Source: Terfezia claveryi | Taxonomy: Eukaryota; Ascomycota; Pezizomycetes; Pezizales; Pezizaceae | Direction: 5' to 3' | Assembly (NCBI GenBank): GCA_015179025.1 | Contig: WHUX01000105.1 | Location: forward strand, 1-64,000 | DNA: 64,000 nt | Translations under genes and position numbers: made by a program | In this document: piece by piece, positions 43,479 to 54,278 of the stretch | Layout of the letters: each line of letters opens with the position of its first letter | Position numbering within the stretch: the first letter of the stretch is position 1 | The notes under the pieces: generated by a model | What the model was told of the DNA's origin: nothing | Seen by the model: the letters and a program-made list of their open reading frames with translations, nothing else | The model's database searches: none

Positions 43479-44463
43479 TAGCAAATCTCAACAAATTGCG
43501 CAATTTAATGTTGGCGATCTGGTATCACTTTATATTCCTAGAATTGACCGACATGCAACCAATGCACCTAGCCTGTTCTGCAAAATCACCCTTAAACCTT
43601 ATCCAGATCGATATCAGTTGCTCACTCTACATGGCATACTGAACCGTTATTATCACTCGTGAGCTACAGAAACTTCCGCCGAATTTTACTCATCCTGATT
43701 TAGATCGATTGCATGCATTATTCATATATAATGCAAACCACCTATCATTAAGAGAGGCTGCTTCCTTAAGTACATTGACTGAGCCTGAAACTACATGTAA
43801 ATGTAAAGACAAATGTCAAACCCGCTGCTGTTCCTCTTCGCGTTTAAGCCGAGAATGTACACCCGATGTCATCTGCAAATGTTATATGTAGCAACAAATC
43901 ACTTTCTAGTTCGTCCTCATCCGAATTCTCTAAAGAGGACACATTACATATTGCTGGCCCTTCTGCTTAATGTCCAATCTCATTTCTTACTTTACTCCCA
44001 CTTTGTAATCCCTTGCATGCTTTATTCCACCTTGTATCTACTATTTATCAAATTTTACTTATTTGGGTAATTATGTGCTCCCGTGTTCTCCCGCGGGGCC
44101 CGGGCCCCCCGCGAGACAACAAACTGTTCTCGCGGCAGGACCGGGCCAGCCGCGAGCCAGGCCTCTCGCGAATATTGCGTTCTCGCGGCTAGCCCGGAAC
44201 AGATACATGTGTGAAGGGAATTCGTAGGTCTGAGAGTGTGAAACAGCTGTAGAAAGGACTTAAAACAGACGTAAAGCAGAGACTCAAGTGACACGAAGCT
44301 CCCATGCTGTCATTAACCGCCTAAATGGCAGATGACCCCGAGGGGCCTGACTGAAGCCTGCGACAAAACAAAATAGACAAAACTGAACGTGTGAGATTAC
44401 CAACAAGAAATGACTTGAAGTGTGAGAGAGACATGTAGGGAACTCGTGAGTGCTACCAGCCAG

Positions 44464-45712
44464 CTAAGGCCAGCCCATCCTAGCGTGGATGGATGTTAGA
44501 AACGTTACCCCCTCCTGAATTTTATATATCCCGGTGCCTCCTTCCTGCCAACCACTTGTGCAGAAAGCCAAAAAAGCTTCAACCGCATCCCAATTGTCCT
44601 CCTCCTCTTCAATCCAGATCGGGTGGTCGAGGTCTTCCCAGTCTTTAATGCTGCCCAAAGCTTGTCTGTGGGCGTGTAAGAGGGGGCAATCAAACACCAG
44701 GTGTCGACCGTCCTGTAGGTGGTGTCCACAGGGGCAGGCGCTAGTGTCCGCCTTCCCGATCTTGTGTAGCCAGGCTTGTTGGGGCCCGCGGTCTGTACGG
44801 CACCAAGTATACTGGTAAGCTGAGAGGGCCTGGCGGTTCCAAGCTGTCCTTTTGATACCGAACCCTGTTGCTGTGCGAGATTGACTTCTGATAGCTTTCG
44901 AAGCCTGTCTTATCCCTCCTTCTGTCACGATTGAGGCTGAGCAGGAGAGGTGGCCGAGGGCAGAGGAGAATGCTGCTAGCCGGTCTGCCTTCTCGTTGCC
45001 TGGGATCCCAATTTGAGAGCGGACTCAGGAAATGGTAGTGTCATGGAAGTTCGCCTCCCTTTCTTTGAGTAGAGCAACGAGTTCACGCTCGATGCCACTG
45101 CGACAAGACCGGGTGCCTTGGGACAGGCTAATAGCTGGGGAAATGGCTGCGCTGGAGTCGGAAATGAGAGCAACCATTGGAGAGTCCCTACTTGCCTTAA
45201 GAGCTAGTACGATGACTTGTCTTTCGGCATCTGCAACTGTAGATTCTGTGCCCAGATATGAGTGGCCTGAGCTTGTGGGGTTACCCCTGCTATCTTCTGC
45301 GAAGAAAGCTGCTGCATGGTGTCCATTCCTGCCTGTGCCATCTGTGTAGTGAATACGCCAGCCTGTCTCCATCAAGCTGCCCAACTTGATGGCCCATCTG
45401 AACTTGTCTTTAGAGAGCGGGTCTGTAGGGTCGTAGAGGGTGACTTGGGTCAGTGCCCTTGGGGGGGGGGTGGGAATTCGTCTCCGAAGCTAAGTAGGGA
45501 GGGGTAGGATGTGGCGATTTTGAATGCCTGTGTTATGGGGGTAGAGGAGGTGGAGGGAGATGTGAAGGGGAAGGAGAGGAGGTCAGTGTTACCAAGTCGG
45601 GTTGCTCGGGCCGCCCAGCAGGCTGCTAAGTCATGTAGCTTGGACTTTAGTGGTTTTAGTGGTTCGACGTTTGCTATAAGAGCGAGCTTGTCCTTGGAGC
45701 TGCCATGATAGG
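44464..45712 (-). pseudogene. LINE-b RNase H and C-terminal zinc region
   Basis: RNase H begins near 45360 (GWRIHYTDGTGRNG, the first catalytic Asp) and includes VALISDSSAAI. A TGA at 45025 replaces Trp. In the same frame, IPGNEKADRLA and VTEGGIRQASKAIR follow. The C-terminal C-x-C-H region (CPCGHHLQDGRHLVFDC) is near 44730 and the stop at 44464. Upstream to 45712 is a proline-rich linker with stops. Confidence 0.88.
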
Positions 45713-45724
45713 GCCAAAGCAGCT

Positions 45725-46980
45725 AGCATGCTCAAGGCTTTAACTAATATGAATGGAGGAATGAGCCCTCTACAGGGGTTGTATACACAGTATCTTCACC
45801 TGGAGCGTGGAATTATTCAATGGCATACCTCGGCTTCTGCAGCCCATGTGGCAGCCGGAGCTAGTATCGGGCACTGCGGAAAATCACAGGAGGATTCCAT
45901 GGCAGCAACCACGAGACCCTAGGCCTGATCACCAACATCAAGCCCTTGCAAGACAAACTCGACGACATGCAACGATCGTGGGCAGCCAGAGCGATTAGAA
46001 CAGGCGACAGACAGATAAGAGACTATATCCAAAGGGATACCTCATCCTGTAGCACTACGGCAACGACCTGAATCGAGCAAGAACCCCTATCTCGAAAGCA
46101 TTTTTCTTGAGTGGAGCAAATCTGGAGGAAATGTCCTGGGGGGATAGGGAGGACACAACACCATTCCCTATAATGTACGAGGAAATACTGTACCCGAAAT
46201 CCGAGAGGTCCAAATTCCTAGGTGTCTGGGCAGCTAAAATAGGAACTATCCTGGAAGAAGGCTGGAGAGTCTACTATACGGATGGCACAGGGCGAGGAGG
46301 GGAGGTCGCCAGTGGAGTCTACAGTGAGGATCGAAGAGGTGGTGATCTAGAAGATTATGGCGGCTTTTTGGGAAATCGAGCCACAGTCGCTGACGGCGAA
46401 CTTTACGCTATGTATTTGGCCCTACAAAAAGAAGATTCAGTCATGCTGGCCATATTGTCAGACTCACAGGCAGCAGTCCAGGCAGTTCGAAACTTGAGCA
46501 CAGGCTCACCCCCCAGGTCCGGCATTGAAGGGGATATCAAAGCACTATTAGCCGGCAACGCACATAGAGACCTCAGGCTCTCATGGGTTAGAGGCCATTT
46601 AGGCATCGAAGGACATTCACGTAAGCCCCACACGGTAACCGAAGGGGGACTACGAGCGGCCTCCAGGGCATCACGAAAGGAGGCGAGAACGAGAGCGGGG
46701 TACGGGGTCAGGAGGGTAGAGTGGGACCGGCATGCCCTATCAGCCTACACCTGGCTGTGGACAAACTGAGGTCCTCAGAAAAGCTGGTTACATCATATTG
46801 GCAAAGCGGAGTCAGCAGAGTGTGCATGCGGCCATCCCTCAGAGACAGGAGAACATTTAGTATTCAATTGCCCACGGCTTCGACCGCCCTTGGAGAGTCC
46901 TTTTATGTGGTTCTGGCAGATTAACTAGCCTTAGCCTTGAATCCACCGGGCTTCTGGGTGGCTCCTCATGGCCCCCCTAA
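45725..46980 (+). pseudogene. LINE-a C-terminal half: thumb, RNase H, zinc region
   Basis: Continues LINE-a after LINE-b: SMLKALTNMNGGMSPLQGLY, then shifted NIKPLQDKLDDMQRSWAARA near 45930. RNase H is open at 46107-46769 (GWRVYYTDGTGRGG, AILSDSQAAVQAV, LSWVRGHLGIEG). A TGA at 46767 replaces Arg. The CACGHPSETGEHLVFNC zinc region and the start of the 3' tail follow. Confidence 0.88.
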
Positions 46981-46992
46981 TGGGGCCACATA

Positions 46993-48205
46993 TAGGTTCT
47001 ATTCAGGAAGAAGGCTGGAGGACCTGTTACACGGATGGCACAGGACGGAAAGGCATAGTAGCAAGCGGAGTCCACAGCGAAGACCGGACAGGAGGCAATC
47101 CCGATGACTATGGAGGCTTCCTAGGAGACCAGGCCACAGTGGCAGATGGCGAACTGTTCGCTATGCAACTAGCTCTCCACAAGGAAGACTCAGACATGTT
47201 GGCTATCTTGTCAGACTCCCAAGCAGCGATCCAAGCGGTCCGCAACATGAGTTTAGGTTCCCCCCCCAGATCAGGCATCGAAAAGAGAATCAAGTCCCTC
47301 TTGACAGTCAACCCACACAGGGACACGCAAATATCTTGGGTCAGGGGCCACCTAGGCATCCCAGGCAACGAGAAGGCAGACCGGACCGCAAACCTACAGT
47401 CGCATTTGGGGGACTGTACAGGCCAGAAGCGCACAGTAACGGAAGGGGCCTCCGCGCGTCCTCCAAAACCATACGCAAGGCAGCAAGAACGAGAAGCGGA
47501 TATGGCATCAGGAGGGTAGAGTGGGACCGACACGCCCTATCACCCTACACCTGGCTACGAACAAACAGAGGTCCACAGAAGAGCTGGCTCCACCACATCG
47601 GCAAAGCAGAGTCAGCAGAATGCGCATGTGGACACCCCTCTGAGACTGGAGAGCACATCGTCTTCAAGTGCCCACGCTTTGATAGACCCCGGAGAGTCCT
47701 GTTGGGGGAGAGGAGCAGCTGGGAGGAACTCGACAAACCGGAATGGAGAAAGGAGGAGGAGGAAACATATGAGGCCACGGAGGCCTTCTTCGGGCTATTA
47801 TTCCGAGAGCTCACCTAGTACACCATCAATATTCACGAGTCCCTTTTGTTCATTAGTCCATATTTATTAGTTCCGTTCATTTCAATCGGGGGCAGGCACA
47901 GTCCGTTATTTTACGAATTCCCTTTGATTCAGTTCCAGTTCATCTCTTTTCCGCAAATCTTTCAGTTCTTCAGTTTCAGTTCGGGGGGGTTGTGGCTCAG
48001 TCAGGCCTTCGGGTCATCGGCCAGTCCGTTAATGACAGCATGGGGCCTCACTCCGGGTTTCGCCAGTTGTGTACTTAGTCTGCGTGGGTCTGGCAGATTA
48101 ACTTGCCTCTCCCTTGAATCCACCGGGTTTCCGTGTGGCTCCTCATAGCCCCCTAACGGGGCTGCATAGGAGTATTAAGTAACTAAAAAAAAAAAAAAAA
48201 AAAAA
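46993..48205 (+). mobile_element. LINE-c: 5'-truncated LINE inserted in the LINE-a tail
   Basis: Flanked by the 13-bp duplication ATGGGGCCACATA (46980-46992 and 48206-48218) and ending in a run of more than 20 A (48184-48206). RNase H (CYTDGTGRKG to WVRGHLGIPGNEKAD) is open to about 47440. After a frameshift the C-terminal part (CACGHPSETGEHIVFKC) ends with a stop at 47816. The 3' untranslated part carries the family tail at 48105-48180. Confidence 0.9.
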
Positions 48206-48479
48206 ATGGGGCCACATAGGAGTTACAAGTATTTTTTTTTTTAAAGAAAAAGACCTTTTTTCTCGAAGTCTATATGCATCTATCAATCAATATGTTAGTT
48301 TTGTCGGCTGCTTTTATGAACTTAATCCGGTAATTCAGGGCATTCAGGCCATGCCGCAGGCGGCCTGAATCATGGCCAGCCCGTTGCGAACACTGCCGGC
48401 GGCGACAATTGCTTCTCTAAATGTTTCCCTCACTCACTCAATCTCGTTCAAATACTCAAGCTAGGATGAATATCTTGGG

Positions 48480-48772
48480 GCACTATATTGGGAACCGAAT
48501 TATTTGGCCCATAGGTCATCTTGCAAAATATTGATACGGGCCTCGATCCCTGAACTAATGAACTGTATGAAATGGTAAACTAAAAAAAGGGGGAACTGGA
48601 AAAATGAAACTCGAAACTGATGAACTAAGACAAGCGGGAGTACTGAAAATAAAGGAAACTCGTGATAACTGAGGCTGCCGCCTTATGACAAATGGGACTC
48701 TTTTGCCCTAGGTAAATTCACGGAATAGTAACCCGAAGAAGGCCTCCGTGGCCTCATATGTCTCTTCTCATG
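48480..48772 (-). mobile_element. LINE-d: inverted 3' fragment
   Basis: Minus strand: ETYEATEAFFGLLFREFT and a stop at 48708-48710, nearly the same as the end of LINE-c, followed by similar pyrimidine-rich 3' untranslated sequence. No poly(A) or duplication was identified. Confidence 0.7.
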
Positions 48773-49239
48773 TAGTTGCACCGTTTGGCCCCACACCTAC
48801 TTTTATTTGGGTAAGATTTTTAACTCTCTGCTACATCTGACCCATACGGCAATACGGGCCCATACAGCATCACACAGCCCAAACAAGTCGAGGCATGAAT
48901 GATATAATATATTGTATTAATACGAGTACCGATTCGCGCGACATCAACTCCCAAGGACTGAGTGATTACAGAAACTCAACAACCAGGACGCCTCTAATTG
49001 AGATAACGAGAGCAAGCAAAGGGGCGTGATCAGTTGGATGTGATCAGTTGTTGAGATAGACCCTCTGGTTGTACTATTCACAATATGCTTAGTTTTATCT
49101 GTATTACCTAATGGGGTCCTAAGCAGAAGGCCCTACGATATATTTAATATTCGCCTCTTCCCTAGCTTGATATACAGTCTATGGTACGTCCAGTATTCGC
49201 CCCTTCCCCAGGCTGCGATATATTCAGTATTCGCCCCTT
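48773..49239. repeat. Geneless stretch ending in minisatellite
   Basis: No gene seen. From about 49120, degenerate units (GCGATATATTCAGTATTCGCCCCTTCC) repeat. The array continues beyond the Copia element at 52835-52990, so Copia landed in it. Confidence 0.6.
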
Positions 49240-49511
49240 TCTTAGAATGTCGCAAATGTCGTTCCGCCCATACACCTTAAAGGCTCAACATATATATCCT
49301 TCATATGATATTCCATGTGAAGTCATGTGTCTCTAGATGTTCGTCCATGTATATATAGCTTGTGTATTTCCCACTTCACTGTGAATAATCAAGTCAACTC
49401 AGCGGCTCCATACAAAGCTATCTATTGCTTCGCTTCTCTCCGTGCACTCAGCTATTCCTTCGTATTCTCCTTCATTAGGAATCACGCTCTCGCTGCTCGC
49501 CTATTCTCATA
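49240..49511 (+). repeat. Left LTR of Copia
   Basis: Direct copy of 52551-52834. Its second base is C where the right copy has G. A TATA box lies at about 49349-49358. Confidence 0.9.
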
Positions 49512-49572
49512 GGTTATGAGCCCGGATAAAGCGCTTTGAGCCCCCTACGAAGAACAGAACACCAAAATCTCA

Positions 49573-50047
49573 ATGTTTTCCGAAGCTGGTTCTTCCAGAC
49601 CACGCACCCGCTTGAATCCAGGTTCGCGGGTCCCACAGAACCCTGCAGATGATGAAGAGGAATTACTGGCAGCACCACAACTACGTCAATCACCACAGGC
49701 ACCACTGGTCCCTTTTCAGCACCTCGAGACTTCAAGTCTAGTGTAAAAATCGAAAGACTCGCTGTCTTAGAAGGATCCAAAAACTACGATTTATGGTCAC
49801 AACAAATGCTGATGGTATTTGATGCACTTGAAGCTACCCAGGTGGTTGTTCATGGATACCAACCACCTACGGGTTCTTCTGCTGCAGATCTAGCTAAGCA
49901 TAAGCACATTGAAACAGAATCTCTACTTCTGATAATTCAAGTGGCATCCGACGAGATCATGCTGCAAATTGGGAGACACCGATCGGCACACAAAATATGG
50001 CAGTACCTACGTAAGACCTACTATAAGGACACCTCCTTATTCCCATG
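49573..50047 (+). pseudogene. gag: Copia gag, N-terminal part
   Basis: The ATG at 49573 (MFSEAGSSRPRTRLNPG) is followed by a frame change near 49740. Then come LEGSKNYDLWSQQMLM and ALEATQVV, the typical start of Copia gag, and KIWQYLRKTYYKDTSLFP. The capsid end, zinc knuckle, protease and most of integrase are deleted. The next codons are already integrase. Confidence 0.85.
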
Positions 50048-50670
50048 AATCCAACGGAACTGCAGAAAGGTATAACCGGACAATTCAGACAATGGTAAGA
50101 GGCATGCTCACTCATATATCCGATAAGAGACTATGGGCAGAAGCATGCGCAACTGCTGTTTATCTGAGGAACCGCCTACCTCATACCTATTTGCAGGGCA
50201 AAACACCCTATGAAGCCCTCTATAAGGCAAAGCCTTCAATAAGACACTTGCAACCCTTTGGACAGCAATGCTTCGCTCACATCTACGAGGAAAACAGACC
50301 TAGTGGCACCAAGCTTTTCCCAAGGGCAGAAAGTGCTATATTTATTGTCTATACGGACAGTACCTCCATATATAGAATACAGCTTCAAAATAAGCGTATA
50401 AAGACTATTAGAGCTACTCTTTGCTTCTTCTCACCCTCGAGCTTACCCCCGAGCTTACAAGCGAGCTCACCAGCGAGCTTACCAGCAACCTTACCCCCGG
50501 CCTCGAGCTTGCCAGCTAGCTTGCCAGCGACCTTACCCCCGGCCTCGAGCCCAGCGAGCTCGAGCTTGCCAGCTAGCTTGACCCGGCCTCGAGCCCAGCG
50601 AGCTCGAGCTTGCCAGCTAGCTTGCCAGCGACCTTACCCCCGGCCTCGAGCTTACCCCCGAGCTTGCTAG
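50043..50670 (+). pseudogene. pol: Copia integrase C-terminal fragment and repeat-encoded tail
   Basis: HESNGTAERYNRTIQTMVRG contains the catalytic Glu. AEACATAVYLRNRLPH and KTPYEALYKAKPSIRHL follow. From about 50440 the frame runs into a GC-rich tandem repeat coding Pro/Ser/Ala/Leu in every phase. Confidence 0.9.
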
Positions 50671-50740
50671 CGACCTTACCTCCAGCCTCGAGCCCAGCAA
50701 GCACGAGCTTGCCAGCAAGCTTACGCCCGGCCTCCAGGTC
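50440..50740. repeat. GC-rich tandem repeat inside Copia pol
   Basis: Units around GAGCTTGCCAGCTAGCTTG and CAGCGACCTTACCCCCGGCC alternate ten or more times. All three forward frames stay open through much of it, and the flanking integrase and RT frames differ. Repeat growth has therefore changed phase. Confidence 0.85.
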
Positions 50741-52403
50741 GAGCTATAATCTAAGACCCAGAAAGAAGGCAAAGATAGCTGTTATAGCTCAGGCTGAGAC
50801 TCCAAAGACGTCCAATCCCACCGAGCTTCCAAAGGCAATCCAATATGACCTAGCTTTACTTGCCGTTAATATTACCAAGGAGCCCAAAACATACCTCCAA
50901 GCAACAACGGGGCCTGAAGCCCCCAAATGGTTTACAGCAATGCAGGCGGAACTACAAGCATTGGCCGACCAAAACGTCTGGGATGTTGTTCCAATACCTT
51001 CAAACCGCAATATTGTTGGCTCCAAGTGGGTATACAAGATAAAAAGGGATGCAGCTGGCAATTTCAGTCGTTATAAGGGAAGGCTGGTAGCGCAAGGCTT
51101 TTCTCAACAGCCTGGCACGGATTTCGATGAGGTTTTCGCTCCAGTCGTCAGATATGACTCACTGCGCTTGCTTATTGCTCTCTCCATATCCTCAAACTGG
51201 CCTCGGCCAGACCAGCTTGATATCAAAGGTGCATTTTTATACGGCTACCTCAATGTAGAAGTATACATACGTCTACCTCCAGGTCAAGATAAACCTGGAG
51301 AATGCGCTCGTTTAAAGAGATCTATATATGGACGTAAGCAAAGTCTAAGAGCTTGGTATGGAAGGTTGACCGGCTTTCTTATACCACTTGGCTACAAAGC
51401 AACGAATTTCGACCCTTGTGTCTTAATTCATTCTACTCACAACATCATTGTCGCAATATATGTTGATGATATCTCTATATTTGGTGCCAGTCCACTTAGA
51501 CATGAACTAAAAACATCACTTAAGACAGAATTTGATCTCAGTGATATGGGTTCTCTAAATTGGTTACTTGGTATTCAAATAGAATGGCAGGAGAATTCGG
51601 TTTCCTTATCACAACAAGCATATATAGACCAATTACTGGTGAAATTCGGAATGGATACATGCAACCCAGTTGTTCTTCCCCTTAAACCTCATCATAATCT
51701 GATAAAGGCTAAGGAAGGAGACAACTTTGCTGATATCTCCCTATACCAGCAGATTATAGGCTCTCTTATGTACCTTGTCATAGGAACTAGACCTGGGCTA
51801 GCATTTACGGTCTCGGCCCTTTCCCAGTTCGCATCCAAACCAACAACAAATCATATGGGGGCACTTAAGCAAGTGCTGCGATACCTAAAAGGCACATACA
51901 ACCTCAAGCTTCTATACCGAACACACACACAAACAGCTATTCATTTAGCTGGCTACTCGGATGCTGATTATGCAGGTGACCGATCCGACCGAAAATCAAC
52001 CACGGGCTACATATATCAATTAGCAACAAACACTATTTGCTGGCGAGCTATTAAACAACGATGTACAGCTACTTCTACAGTCGAAGCTGAATATGTCGCT
52101 CTGTCAACAACCGCTAAGCACCATGTGTGGCTACAGCTTGCCTTGAATGAGCTCAGAATAACAATACCAGCTGCCCTAAGCACTGACAACAATGGCACTA
52201 TCGATCTGACCTCCAATCCTCGAATCAGCGATAAAAGCAAATACATCGACGTGGCATATCATCATGTACGAGATCTAGTAGAGACTGGGAAGATCACTGT
52301 TCTCTACATTTCAAGCCACGACAACTTAGCAGATTTATACACTAAACCAATGCCACACCCACGACTCTCTATATTAAGGGATATCGTGCTAGGCAACACA
52401 TAA
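50610..52403 (+). CDS. pol: Copia reverse transcriptase and RNase H, open
   Basis: 597 open codons. After the repeat and a basic linker (SSYNLRPRKKAKI), reverse transcriptase begins: WVYKIKRDAAGNFSRYKGRL, QLDIKGAFLYGYL and catalytic IYVDDISIFG near 51460. The FDLSDMGSLNWLLGIQI and GSLMYLVIGTRPGLAF blocks follow. RNase H (GYSDADYAGDRSDRKSTTGY, then STVEAEYVAL, and Lys-Tyr-Ile-Asp near the end) closes the frame. No stop interrupts it, so this Copia copy is younger or less mutated than the gypsy elements. Confidence 0.94.
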   Translation: MPASLPATLPPASSLPPSLLATLPPASSPASTSLPASLRPASRSSYNLRPRKKAKIAVIAQAETPKTSNPTELPKAIQYDLALLAVNITKEPKTYLQATTGPEAPKWFTAMQAELQALADQNVWDVVPIPSNRNIVGSKWVYKIKRDAAGNFSRYKGRLVAQGFSQQPGTDFDEVFAPVVRYDSLRLLIALSISSNWPRPDQLDIKGAFLYGYLNVEVYIRLPPGQDKPGECARLKRSIYGRKQSLRAWYGRLTGFLIPLGYKATNFDPCVLIHSTHNIIVAIYVDDISIFGASPLRHELKTSLKTEFDLSDMGSLNWLLGIQIEWQENSVSLSQQAYIDQLLVKFGMDTCNPVVLPLKPHHNLIKAKEGDNFADISLYQQIIGSLMYLVIGTRPGLAFTVSALSQFASKPTTNHMGALKQVLRYLKGTYNLKLLYRTHTQTAIHLAGYSDADYAGDRSDRKSTTGYIYQLATNTICWRAIKQRCTATSTVEAEYVALSTTAKHHVWLQLALNELRITIPAALSTDNNGTIDLTSNPRISDKSKYIDVAYHHVRDLVETGKITVLYISSHDNLADLYTKPMPHPRLSILRDIVLGNT

Positions 52404-52550
52404 CTATCGATTTCAGTACTCTTTTACCTATACATATTTTTTTTCCATTTTCATGGTTTTTTATAGGTTTATTAATGAGGCTGACTCGATAACGTACATC
52501 TTGAGAAAAGAGGAGGGGTCTCGTTCTAGCGAGTATGTGCTGAGGAGGGG

Positions 52551-52834
52551 TGTTAGAACGTCGCACATGTCGTTCCGCCCGTACTCAGCCATAACCTTAA
52601 AGGCTCAACATATATATCCTTCATATGATATTCCATGTGAACTCATGTGTCTCTAGATGTTCGTCCATGTATATATAGCTTGTGTATTTCCCACTTCACT
52701 GTGAATAATCAAGTCACATCTCAGCAGCTCCATACAAAGCTATCTAATGCTTCGCTTCTCTCCGTGCACTCAGCTATTCCTTCGTATTCTCCTTCATTAG
52801 GAATCACGGCTCTCGCTGCTCGCCTATTCTCATA
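52551..52834 (+). repeat. Right LTR of Copia
   Basis: Direct copy of 49240-49511 with a short insertion near the start, ending before CCCTT. Confidence 0.9.
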
Positions 52835-54278
52835 CCCTTCGTTGATATGCAGCCTAGAATATATTCAATATTGGACCCTCCCCAGCTTGATATTCAGCCT
52901 GCGATATATGCAATATTCACCGGTTGCTCAGCTTCCCGCCATACATGCAATATTCACCCATTCCACGGGTCTATGTTCAACTACCTAGCCATATGGCCAC
53001 TTTAATTTTTCATATCCACTATACCCGTGTTTACCCTGAACCCGCCAATACGGAGGCCTTGTTCCCCCTATCCTACGTTCACTTCCTTCTATCACACCGT
53101 TCACACCTATTTCCAAATGCACCTATGTAGGGAGGGAAAAAAGATATGTACGATTACTTACACATGTAGAAAGAATAGCAGAAAATTCCAGAGGGGAGGA
53201 GGAGATAGGGCAGCGCGAACCAGCCGCACCTCCGTGTATATATCCTCCGGGTTTGCTACCTTCTGTTAAATAAGCAAGCCATCATAATAAGATTTGTCTT
53301 CTTCGTGACGAGCCAACTTATGTCCATACGCGCTGCTATTCCCGATGAGATCCAGACTGCGTTCCTCAAATGGGACGCAGTCCAACCAGATCCGCACCAG
53401 GTTTGCGAAGAGCGGTTATCCTTCTCGAATAGAAACTCATTTTCAACCCTCTAGGGTAAGGGTGCAAAGCAAACAGTGGTTAAATTAGAATAATTGATCA
53501 GTGATTAGCAGGCCATAAACACAAGCTCAAATTTTCTTTTTGTTTCTCTCATCGCATAATATTTTAGGTTATTTATTTTATATTTTACCTTTTCCCTGTC
53601 ACATTCTTTTGTGTTTTTGCGGGTATTTTAGAATTTTTTGGTTAATATTATTGGTTTATTTGCTGGTGTGGTGATTCTTTCGCTCGTATTTTGGGCGGTA
53701 ACTGTTTTGTATGCAATGTGGATAGTGATAATTGTTTTGTATGCAACGTCTATAGTATATTTCGTGAGACTGATGCATGCGACAGTGAATTGGTGAATGG
53801 GGCTGGGGCCATGCACTTATCTTTGATATCACTCAACATGGAAATTAATTCAGTGCTCTGGTGGCCTGAGAGTGTTACGCCACTGTCAAAATCATGCCTG
53901 TTAAATTGCAGGTGCAAATGCCGAATATGAAGTGGCGTGAACATATATAAGTATGTACGCATCTAATTCAGCAGGTGACTGTGGTAGTGGCAATACAAAT
54001 CAGAGATCGCTAATCTGATAGCCTAACTATTAATCGGTCGATATGCCCGTGCTGTTCTTGTCGTACCTACTCCTCTAGTACTAGTTGTTTCCTCTATGCT
54101 TCACAGAACTATAAATCCCCAATATGTGTAAGGCCTACTTACAGGGTTGTATCTGTACCAAGAAGTAAAAGTGAAGAACAATGAGAACACTAAAAGACAC
54201 CCAACTTAAACTTTCACTCAACTCCGTTTGTAACGCGATCGAAACTCCTCCAATTTAAAGTAACAAAGAAAGATTATT
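52835..54278. other. Minisatellite remainder, then geneless DNA
   Basis: Units like those before Copia continue to about 52990. A 45-codon frame starting ATG at 53320 (MSIRAAIPDEIQTAFLKW) might be an exon. From 53520 to 53720 the DNA is T-rich. Nothing else is recognised. Confidence 0.4.

Larger units (their letters stand above)
42085..43891 (+). pseudogene. Ginger-like integrase/transposase, C-terminal half, interrupted
   Basis: The end of the integrase core reads VIRVHSTTGYTPYEVVFKIK near 42110. Two acidic repeats (VDAEESEIDVEESEVDAEES) follow near 42540. After the pogo-like insertion (42758-43478) the frame resumes with VGDLVSLYIPRIDRHATNA near 43510, an SH3-like module. A shift follows, then LSLREAASL and a Cys-rich end (CKCKDKCQTRCC) near 43800. 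That order matches KRBA2/Ginger-type integrases. Removing the pogo element and one TA restores the frame. Confidence 0.78.
41842..44201 (+). mobile_element. Ginger-like DNA transposon inserted in LINE-b
   Basis: The termini TGTTCCGGGC...GCCCGGAACA, with CCGCGAGAA-type GC-rich sub-terminal motifs, are flanked by the 4-bp duplication GATA (41838-41841 and 44202-44205). TG...CA ends, a 4-bp duplication and an integrase-like protein with a Cys-rich tail fit the Ginger group, whose transposase is related to gypsy integrase. The plus-strand gene keeps only its C-terminal half. A pogo-like element and a LINE tail are nested inside. Confidence 0.78.
41702..45712 (-). mobile_element. LINE-b: 5'-truncated LINE inserted in LINE-a
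   Basis: A T-run at 41701-41723 is its poly(A) tail on the minus strand. The 12-bp duplication GCCAAAGCAGCT (41690-41701 and 45713-45724) marks the insertion. It carries RNase H and the C-terminal region (44464-45712). A Ginger-like element is inserted in its 3' untranslated part. Confidence 0.88.
40990..48230 (+). mobile_element. LINE-a: Tad-like non-LTR retrotransposon, 5'-truncated and twice interrupted
   Basis: The reverse transcriptase end is at 40990-41689. RNase H and the C-terminal region are at 45725-46980. The last part of the 3' tail is at 48207-48230. LINE-b (41702-45712) and LINE-c (46993-48205) separate these parts, each with its own target duplication. The joins restore coding or tail sequence, so the three parts were one element. 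Confidence 0.85.
49240..52834 (+). mobile_element. Copia element with internal deletion
   Basis: LTRs at 49240-49511 and 52551-52834 (272 and 284 bp) run from TSTTAGAA to TTCTCATA and are flanked by CCCTT (49235-49239 and 52835-52839). A TATATATAG box lies near 49350. GGTTATGAGCCCGG follows the left LTR as a likely primer-binding site, and GAGGAGGGG precedes the right LTR. Gag jumps directly into integrase. The order integrase, reverse transcriptase, RNase H defines Ty1/copia. Confidence 0.94.

Noticed and set aside
50440..50740. Pro/Ser/Ala-rich protein frames in several phases
   Set aside because: They are products of one GC-rich tandem repeat and not separate genes.
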